DNA of 26,757 nt, taken from positions 1 through 26,757 of the forward strand of contig JAKBPM010000012.1 of NCBI GenBank assembly GCA_021829515.1, given 5' to 3'. A program made the translations under genes and the position numbers. Source of the stretch: Nitrospirota bacterium (GTDB lineage Bacteria > Nitrospirota_A > Leptospirillia > Leptospirillales > Leptospirillaceae). Position 1 is the first letter of the stretch; the number at the start of each line of letters is the position of its first letter. The notes under the pieces are model-generated. The model searched no databases, was not told the DNA's origin, and was given only the letters and a program-made list of their open reading frames with translations. Positions 21,699 to 26,757 of this stretch are shown here, one piece after another.

Positions 21699-22904
21699 CT
21701 ATCGCGAATCCAACTCTGATTGAGGATGTGACGCGTTCATGTTCTGAATCTTTCGTTCAGGGGGACTCGGAGCAAAAACAATCCCTTCCGGCCGAATCCC
21801 CAACTCATACTTTTTCCAACGCTTCCCCGACCCCTTGATCAGATAGGGAGCGGCATGGTGCTTGAGAAGCTTCATGATCTGATGGTTGAGACGGGAGCGT
21901 TTCTGTTCGAAAAAGTCCTGGTCCATCCCCTTTTTCAATGTTTTTTCCGTACGCTCTAGTCCGCCCATTTTCCCTCGAACCCGTTGAAGCTCCTCCAGAT
22001 ATTCTCTGGCGTATTGCATATTAGGAACGAGCTCCTTGGGGCAAGACAGGGGTTCCTTATTCGTCTTTTTTCGCCGGGCAAACCACGCAAGGAAGGCCAG
22101 TTCAGTGGGGGGAAGAATCAGCACCTGACTACCTGCCTGCACTTCATGTCGATCGAGATCGATATATAGGTGATGGGGAGGAATGGCGGACTGCGCCGCC
22201 TCAACAACCTCCTGATAACTTTTATGTGTGGCGAGCATGGTGTCGGGGAGAATATGACGAAGGCGTACGAACGGAATGGACGCCAGAGTAATTTGAGCCT
22301 CTCGGGAATTACACAGGGATCCATCAGCGTGCGGATTGGCCATCATGACAGGTTCTTTGGGGGGATAGTAAAATTCCGGCATGGATTCGAAAGGATGGGA
22401 GACAAGCACATGAGAGAGTCTGTCTTGAGATCGACCAAAGAGAGAGAGGGCATATCCTGCGTAAAACCCCATCGTTTTGCGACCACCGGCCATAGAAAGA
22501 TGAAGGGAGGACTCTGGATCCTCCGTTAGCTTCCGGACAATCTCTTCGATAAAATTAGCCGCCTGTTCGTTGTCGCCATCAGAACGAATATCACTCAAGG
22601 GATGGCCGAATTGATCCTTGAGCACATAGATAAAGTCGTTATTGAAAGAAATTCTCGGAAGGTCATAGTCCCGAAGAAGTTGCCAGAATTTTCCATGGGT
22701 AGGGTCAAAAAGGTCTTCCCGGGCAATCCTTGCCCCCTCTGTTGTCGTAACAAGGTGAACTTCAGTCGGTGTCCACCGGGGAGACTGGAGGACAGAGAGA
22801 GCATAAAGAGTCTCCGTGACAATCTGGGGGCTCATGCCGGTGAGGCAAAGAAGAATTCTTCGAGAAAATTGGGTGGGGTCCAAAAAAGGATGCACCGTGC
22901 TCAC
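21699..22904 (-). CDS. Cas_NE0113 (TIGR02584) CARF protein with C-terminal winged helix
   Basis: A 401-residue protein. The N-terminal half matches the Cas_NE0113 family: RILLCLTGMSPQIVTETLYAL, PTEVHLVTTTEGA, the ligand-site-like MAGGRKTMGFYAGYA (138-152) and HVLVSHPFESMPEFYYPP. The C-terminal part starts LYIDLDRHEVQAG and LPPTELAFLAWFARR, like an OmpR/PhoB winged helix, and the recognition helix and wing resume at SRLNHQIMKLL...YLIKGSGKRW after a helical insertion. Such proteins belong to the CARF superfamily; some are annotated as ring nucleases. A role as a cyclic-nucleotide-responsive regulator, or as an off-switch that degrades the signal, is inferred. GTG at 22902-22904 is preferred because it overlaps the preceding stop (GTGA) with AAGGAGG five bases upstream; ATG at 22925 lacks a good site. 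Confidence 0.82.
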   Translation of the reverse strand: MSTVHPFLDPTQFSRRILLCLTGMSPQIVTETLYALSVLQSPRWTPTEVHLVTTTEGARIAREDLFDPTHGKFWQLLRDYDLPRISFNNDFIYVLKDQFGHPLSDIRSDGDNEQAANFIEEIVRKLTEDPESSLHLSMAGGRKTMGFYAGYALSLFGRSQDRLSHVLVSHPFESMPEFYYPPKEPVMMANPHADGSLCNSREAQITLASIPFVRLRHILPDTMLATHKSYQEVVEAAQSAIPPHHLYIDLDRHEVQAGSQVLILPPTELAFLAWFARRKKTNKEPLSCPKELVPNMQYAREYLEELQRVRGKMGGLERTEKTLKKGMDQDFFEQKRSRLNHQIMKLLKHHAAPYLIKGSGKRWKKYELGIRPEGIVFAPSPPERKIQNMNASHPQSELDSR

Positions 22905-23140
22905 AACGTCCTCCTTGCGGGCCATTCAATAAGGATGGCAAATAAATCCAACCCTTGGAGATGAAAAACATTCGTTGCCGACTCCTCCATTTGCCAAACC
23001 GGAGCCATCTTCCTTATCCGGGTCATCGACAGCCCATCTTCTCCAGATATTGCAGTCAGGAGATCTCTTCTCCCTCTCAGTAAGGCTCCGTGGAAAATAT
23101 CCCCCTCTTTCTTCAGGACGGACTGTTCCCTGACTCTCAT
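22901..23140 (-). CDS. Small protein coupled to the Cas_NE0113 gene
   Basis: A 79-residue ORF, EGDIFHGALLRGRRDLLTAI through EESATNVFHLQGLDLFAILI to EWPARRTL, of unknown family. Its stop overlaps the GTG of the CARF gene by four bases (GTGA), and the ribosome site of the CARF gene lies in its last codons, which argues that it is translated. The ATG at 23140 has only a weak site. A competing frame starts with GTG at about 23153 behind GGAGG and ends one base before the ATG at 22925, but its product (GGVGNECFSSPRVGFICHPY at the end) looks random. It might be a small modulator of the signalling pathway; that is a guess. Confidence 0.5.
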   Translation of the reverse strand: MRVREQSVLKKEGDIFHGALLRGRRDLLTAISGEDGLSMTRIRKMAPVWQMEESATNVFHLQGLDLFAILIEWPARRTL

Positions 23141-23317
23141 TGGGATGTTCCGGATTCACCGATTTACCTCCACGCCCCAACCACTGGGGTGTCGATTGGC
23201 TTATCTCTCCTTTCGAAGAAACATTATGAGCTCCGTTTGGACGCGCTGCGTGATGTGACGATGGACAAATAGGCAATCAATGATCTTCTGGAAGCTTTTT
23301 TCCTAAGAATCCAAGTA

Positions 23318-23355
23318 TCACGTCTCCCCACACCATGATGGATGAGGAGACGTGA
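23318..23355. repeat. Perfect 10-bp inverted repeat TCACGTCTCC/GGAGACGTGA
   Basis: TCACGTCTCC (23318-23327) and GGAGACGTGA (23346-23355) are perfect arms 18 nt apart, in the 318-nt gap between the AAA+ gene and the small ORF. No T-run follows on either strand, so it is not an ordinary terminator. It could be an operator, for instance for the winged-helix CARF protein encoded just downstream, or an RNA hairpin that tunes the operon. The remainder of 23141-23458 holds only weak ORFs. Confidence 0.5.
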
Positions 23356-23458
23356 CTTATTTTGCCCAAGATCCAGAGAAAAATCACTCACCTTATCAAT
23401 AAAAACCATGAAAATTGATAGATGACAGGTCTCCGTCCCTGACTGTCGGGGAGAAAAT

Positions 23459-24736
23459 TCAGACAAATCCGAGCGGCTCCCTTTTCCGAGAGATCTTGGA
23501 GGTAAAGTGTATGTCTTGGGGTTCGACTCGAACCATTTCCGTTGAAGCAGTGGACCGTTCATAAGATCGGGTTGCCGCCATTTCTATGCCCTCCTCCAGG
23601 AATTTTCGAGCTTCCCTGGGAGAACATGTGGCAAGCAGCTCCCGAACTTCAACAGAGAGAACGTCGAGTCGATCTCGAAGAGGCATGTTCTCTCTGATGC
23701 TGTCGAAGATCGACGGGATAATGGATGTCACCATTTCTTCCTGTGTAGGAGGCTTAATCTCGAAGATCGTGAATCGGGACAAAAGACTCTCCGGAATACT
23801 ATCAAGGCTGTTTGCCGTCGCAACCCAAGTGATCCATGAGGCGTCAAGAGGAAACTCGGGGCCGAGTCCGTCTTCTACGAACTCTTTTGCCGTGATGGGC
23901 TCGAGAAGTCCATGAAGAATTTGCAAGATGTTTCCATTCTCGGTACTGGTTTGGGATTTTTCAATCTCGTCGAGAACAAAGATCGGATTGATCACTTCGC
24001 CAAAACAAAGAGACTTCGCCACATGCCCCAGCATTCCGCTTTTGAAGGTAAAGGAGAGACCTGTGAGCCAGGAGGAGTTGGTTTGGCTCGGACAATCGAG
24101 AAAGGTGATTTTGGTCCCGAGAAGGGCGGCCAGTTTTTTGAGATAGACAGACTTTCCGACTCCAGGGGGTCCGACCAGAAGCAAGGGAGCTATGCGGGCC
24201 GGTCCCGTCCCCATTCGACACATAATCGCGAGCGAACGAATCTTTAAAGTTACGTCACGAAAATTGGGAAAGAGGTCCAATAGCGTCGTAAAACATTCGG
24301 GATCAGGGAGCGGGCAAGCTTTTCGGAACCTTCCCCGCGCTAAAATCCTTTGAACGATTCTTATCCGTTTTTCCTCTTCACTCTCGTTCTGTTCAAGAAA
24401 TTTCTCCATGGCCTCTTGCACCGATGGAGTAAAGATAGATTTATCAAAGAGATCAGGTTCGGCTTGGTTTTCTTGTTCTTCTTCCCGATCATTGGAAGAA
24501 CTCTCGGCGAAATTTTGGACCTCTTCTGTCTCAAACGTCCCGTAAGGGTCGGACAGGTGATCTAGCTGAATAGGAGTATGCTCACCACTTTCAAAGCTGA
24601 TTTCTTTATTTTTAGAGATGAGCGCCTCAATGTATACTTCGGGATCCACACTAAGAGCATTGGCTTTTTGAATGATGTCCTCCAAAACTTCGTTTGTCAG
24701 GGAAATCGACAATTGAGACTTATCAGAGTTGTTCAT
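23459..24736 (-). CDS. Lon-like AAA+ ATPase without protease domain
   Basis: A 425-residue protein. The first 45 residues (LSISLTNEVLEDIIQKANAL, then a helix) resemble a ribbon-helix-helix or oligomerisation element. An acidic, Glu-rich linker runs to about 120. The AAA+ module has LLLVGPPGVGKSVYLKKLA with Walker A at 189-196, IFVLDEIEK as Walker B (252-260), sensor-1 WVATANS (N309), arginine finger SRF (R321) and a sensor-2 helix CSPREARKFLEEG. The arrangement is Lon-like, but the chain ends soon after the lid, with no Ser-Lys protease domain. It may remodel a partner protein. The ATG at 24736 has GGAGGAGG five bases upstream; a longer frame to 24772 lacks this. It heads the group with the small ORF and CARF regulator, a link inferred from strand and spacing. 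Confidence 0.82.
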   Translation of the reverse strand: MNNSDKSQLSISLTNEVLEDIIQKANALSVDPEVYIEALISKNKEISFESGEHTPIQLDHLSDPYGTFETEEVQNFAESSSNDREEEQENQAEPDLFDKSIFTPSVQEAMEKFLEQNESEEEKRIRIVQRILARGRFRKACPLPDPECFTTLLDLFPNFRDVTLKIRSLAIMCRMGTGPARIAPLLLVGPPGVGKSVYLKKLAALLGTKITFLDCPSQTNSSWLTGLSFTFKSGMLGHVAKSLCFGEVINPIFVLDEIEKSQTSTENGNILQILHGLLEPITAKEFVEDGLGPEFPLDASWITWVATANSLDSIPESLLSRFTIFEIKPPTQEEMVTSIIPSIFDSIRENMPLRDRLDVLSVEVRELLATCSPREARKFLEEGIEMAATRSYERSTASTEMVRVEPQDIHFTSKISRKREPLGFV

Positions 24737-24799
24737 TCTGCCTCCTCCGTCTAGAGATCTCTCACGACACAACCCATGTTGCTTTTCCTAGAGACCATT

Positions 24800-25065
24800 C
24801 TAGAAAGAATCAAAGAAGATGTCATAAACCGCAAGCTTGCGAACAAATGCATAGTCACAATGCCCCCATCCTATCTCTTCTTCTGTTGAGGATCCCTGTG
24901 ATGGAGCCATTGACTCTCCTTGGTCCCCGGGCTCAGCCGGCATCATGGGGGCCTTTCCCAGATCCTTGAGTATTCTCAGAACCACTGGGCCTTCGATGAC
25001 GATCTGACGGTCCCGTCGCGCCATTCTTTCTTTGGTCGATTGAAGTCAACGGAGAATCGCAGAGA
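24800..25065 (-). pseudogene. C-terminal remnant of an IS91-like transposase
   Basis: Minus strand 25065-25020 reads FNRPKKEWRDGTVR, like the K.PWRDGT segment of IS91-type transposases. A frame shift later comes VIEGPVVLRILKDLGKAP, like their tail (.IEDP.VI.KIL.HLG) followed by a Pro/Glu-rich end. In intact enzymes a domain with a CPxCGG-type motif lies between these segments, so an internal deletion joined them. The frame of the second part also has an ATG at 25024, but its protein would be just the transposase tail. It is a decayed mobile element at the edge of the AAA+/CARF module. Confidence 0.55.
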
Positions 25066-25150
25066 AGTCGGGGACGGCTCAGTCCCCCTTCCATGCGGCA
25101 TGGGGACATGTTGTCGTGCAAGAGCCAAGGCTTGGGGCAAGGTCATCGTG

Positions 25151-25636
25151 CTAGGGAGCGAGAGTTTTTGGATCAAGTCCTTTGGGAATCAGCTTCATAT
25201 CAACGACGAAAGACCCTTTTCTTTTCATAATGTAGAGAAATCGTCCCCGCCTCCACTCTCTTCCATGACGATAGCTGAGCCCAGATTCAGCCGGACCGAG
25301 AAAAACCTTAGGATCCACTCCGCCTTCCCAGTAGACCGCGAAGACATCTTCCGGTGGCATAAGACGGATATATTCGCGGACCTTTTCATGATGAAGATAG
25401 GAGTCCATCTCTTCGTAGACGCAAAGAGACTTCAGCCAGGCCGCATCATAATGACCTTTCTGGATTCCAGAGAACTCCCCCGGGGGGAGTGGACAAGGGG
25501 ACGTTGATCCCATTTCCATGCTCAACCTGGCCCCATCCCGGGTAAGGCTGGCCAAACTTCCATCCATGGTTGCCCAAGAGGGAGCGATTGAGAGAAGCAG
25601 AGCCCCAATGGCACTCACCCCGATCCATCCTTTCAT
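25151..25636 (-). CDS. Secreted protein of unknown function
   Basis: A 161-residue protein with a clear signal peptide: MKGWIGVSAIGALLLSIAPS followed by WA|TMDG, with likely cleavage after Ala22. The mature part contains YDAAWLKSLCVYEEMDSYL, VREYIRLMPPEDVFAVYWEG and KGSFVVDMKLIPKG; two Cys could pair. I do not recognise the family. AGAGG lies near the ATG. It lies between the transposase remnant and the lipoprotein gene, on the same strand, and is probably periplasmic. Confidence 0.75.
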   Translation of the reverse strand: MKGWIGVSAIGALLLSIAPSWATMDGSLASLTRDGARLSMEMGSTSPCPLPPGEFSGIQKGHYDAAWLKSLCVYEEMDSYLHHEKVREYIRLMPPEDVFAVYWEGGVDPKVFLGPAESGLSYRHGREWRRGRFLYIMKRKGSFVVDMKLIPKGLDPKTLAP

Positions 25637-25744
25637 CTCAACCTCTTTCTCACGGTAAAAGAATGCCAGACTTCAACAAGCCTCAAGCGAGCACATCACA
25701 AACATTGCGATGTCTCTTTGAGTTTTAGCGGCATCTATCGAGTC

Positions 25745-26716
25745 CTAATCGTGGCGCTTTCCCGTCATGGAGGCGACAAATGGCCGCACGAGTTGAACCT
25801 CCGCGTCCTGACCCACCGCTCGCAGGGCATCGTCTTCTGTGGACGCCACCACGGACCGAAGGACAGATCTGGTCTTGATAATCGTACCTGTCCGGAGATC
25901 GACGAGGCGGAGAACGCCAGAGTAGCCGACCCACGACCGATAATCGCCGGGCGGCCCCTGCAACGGAGCTTCCTTCAATCCCCCTTGTAACACAAGCGCC
26001 GCCCCCTCGAACCGTGTAACAACCGGGAACCCAGCGTTGACAAATTCCTGCGTCACCTGGGCCGCCAGCCTCGTCGAACGGGGGATCACGACCAAAGTCC
26101 GAAGGTCGTGGCGAAGAAGGTTTTGCGCGGTGTCGATTCGGTGAAACAGCGCCAAGGTCTGGGGGGGTGTTCCAAATGCATAGAGCACTTCCCTCTCAGC
26201 GTGAATTTGTCGTTTTTCGCGGGTGAGGGAGGCGAGCAACCAGAGTTCCTGCCGGGTGTGCTGACCTTTGAGCGAAAGGCTTTCTTTAATACGTTGACGC
26301 GCTTCTCGGCGTTCCGCCAAAAACAGCTGCAAAACGTGATCGTGGCTCAGCACTGCAAGGGTGCAAGCCTCCGAGGGTGTGGCAATGGTCCGCTTGAAGA
26401 GCAGTCCGGCTAGGGACTCGTAGGACAAAAACATTTCACGGGTTTCCGCGAATGTCGCTTCTTTGAAATTGTCTTCCCTCCGAACGAGACGGTGGTGGAC
26501 GAACACGTTGACACGAATCTGTTCCGCCAAACGCGTCATCGCCTCCTGTCGGGCTTGCGAGACCGACCGTCCGCACCCTCCCGCGGAGAGGTAATGCGGG
26601 AGAGAATACTCTTTGGACTGGCCCGTCAGGACCCACTGGGGTGTCATGCACGACGCGAGGCTGAGTCCTAAGGCGACCACAATGGCTGTCGCTGTTTGCC
26701 GGTGCATCGCTCGCAT
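25745..26716 (-). CDS. LPP20-like lipoprotein, second copy
   Basis: A 323-residue predicted lipoprotein with lipobox LASC near residue 23. After it, YLSAGGCGRSVSQARQEAMTRLAEQIRVNVFVHH has the same small-residue/AxxEAxxxLAxxIxVNV pattern as the lipoprotein at 20290-21378. The C-terminal part contains LRTLVVIPRSTRLAAQVTQEF and a GVLRLVDLRTGTIIKTRSV strand pair, like CsgG/LpoB-type domains. ATG at 26716 is chosen. A GTG at 26728 and an ATG at 26707 are in frame too, and none has a strong ribosome site. It lies in the envelope; its role is unknown. Confidence 0.75.
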   Translation of the reverse strand: MRAMHRQTATAIVVALGLSLASCMTPQWVLTGQSKEYSLPHYLSAGGCGRSVSQARQEAMTRLAEQIRVNVFVHHRLVRREDNFKEATFAETREMFLSYESLAGLLFKRTIATPSEACTLAVLSHDHVLQLFLAERREARQRIKESLSLKGQHTRQELWLLASLTREKRQIHAEREVLYAFGTPPQTLALFHRIDTAQNLLRHDLRTLVVIPRSTRLAAQVTQEFVNAGFPVVTRFEGAALVLQGGLKEAPLQGPPGDYRSWVGYSGVLRLVDLRTGTIIKTRSVLRSVVASTEDDALRAVGQDAEVQLVRPFVASMTGKRHD

Positions 26717-26757
26717 GTTAGTGACCACTCGGCACAGCCACCGACGGGGTGGTCAGC

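Noticed and set aside
21614..21838. Plus-strand 74-aa ORF
   Set aside because: Overlaps the 3' end of the Cas_NE0113 gene in antisense, has no ribosome site and no recognisable motif.
22926..23153. Alternative frame MNPEHPNESQGT... with GTG behind GGAGG
   Set aside because: Good ribosome site, but the product looks random and the other frame overlaps the CARF gene by GTGA. Kept only as an alternative to the 79-aa ORF.

Overview
The window is the accessory region of a bacterial chromosome or large element. It is dominated by one type III CRISPR-Cas locus read entirely on the minus strand. Two LPP20-like lipoproteins, a zeta-type kinase toxin, and remnants of a tyrosine integrase and an IS91-like transposase surround it. 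The host looks like a Gram-negative bacterium (LAGC/LASC lipoboxes, LPP20-like lipoproteins) of moderate GC. The gene mix would fit an acidophilic chemolithotroph such as Leptospirillum (Nitrospirota), but nothing here proves the taxon.

Layout. 1-1150: a short ORF and an overlapping zeta-toxin/COG4185 kinase gene. 1194-1651: the C-terminal remnant of a tyrosine recombinase, TTAGCACAA repeats and a detached 3' part of tRNA-Gly(GCC), which together look like an old integration junction. 2035-10362: a five-gene effector operon made of Cas7-insertion, Csx19, Cas7-2x, Cas7-Cas5(Csx10)-Cas11 and an HD-less Cas10 with an intact GGDD. This is the architecture known as III-Dv from Synechocystis. 10447-11556: an array of 17 apparently identical repeats and 16 spacers. 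11557-11860: the leader. 11861-16599: cas6, two tandem cas2 genes, a reverse transcriptase-Cas1 fusion and a Card1/Can2-like CARF nuclease. 16704-18158: a three-helix membrane protein that carries a CARF-like DITSGTK motif and a long heptad-repeat coiled coil, the best candidate here for an undescribed effector. 18196-20060: a phage-type small protein, a metallophosphoesterase and a TM2-like membrane protein. 21699-24736: a second module with a Cas_NE0113 CARF protein fused to an OmpR-like winged helix, a small overlapping ORF and a Lon-like AAA+ ATPase lacking a protease domain. 24800-26757: an IS91-like remnant, a secreted protein and a lipoprotein.

How the parts probably work together. RT-Cas1 with the two Cas2 proteins would add spacers, possibly from RNA, at the leader end (about 11556). 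Cas6 would cut the array transcript to leave the AUUGAAAC handle. The fused Cas7/Cas5/Cas11 complex with Csx19 and Cas10 would cut target RNA and make cyclic oligoadenylate through the GGDD palm. Three CARF-type proteins could read that signal: a nuclease (Card1), a membrane protein (484 aa) and a DNA-binding regulator or ring nuclease (Cas_NE0113-wHTH). Translational coupling is strong, with overlapping or nearly touching genes and several TTG and GTG starts.
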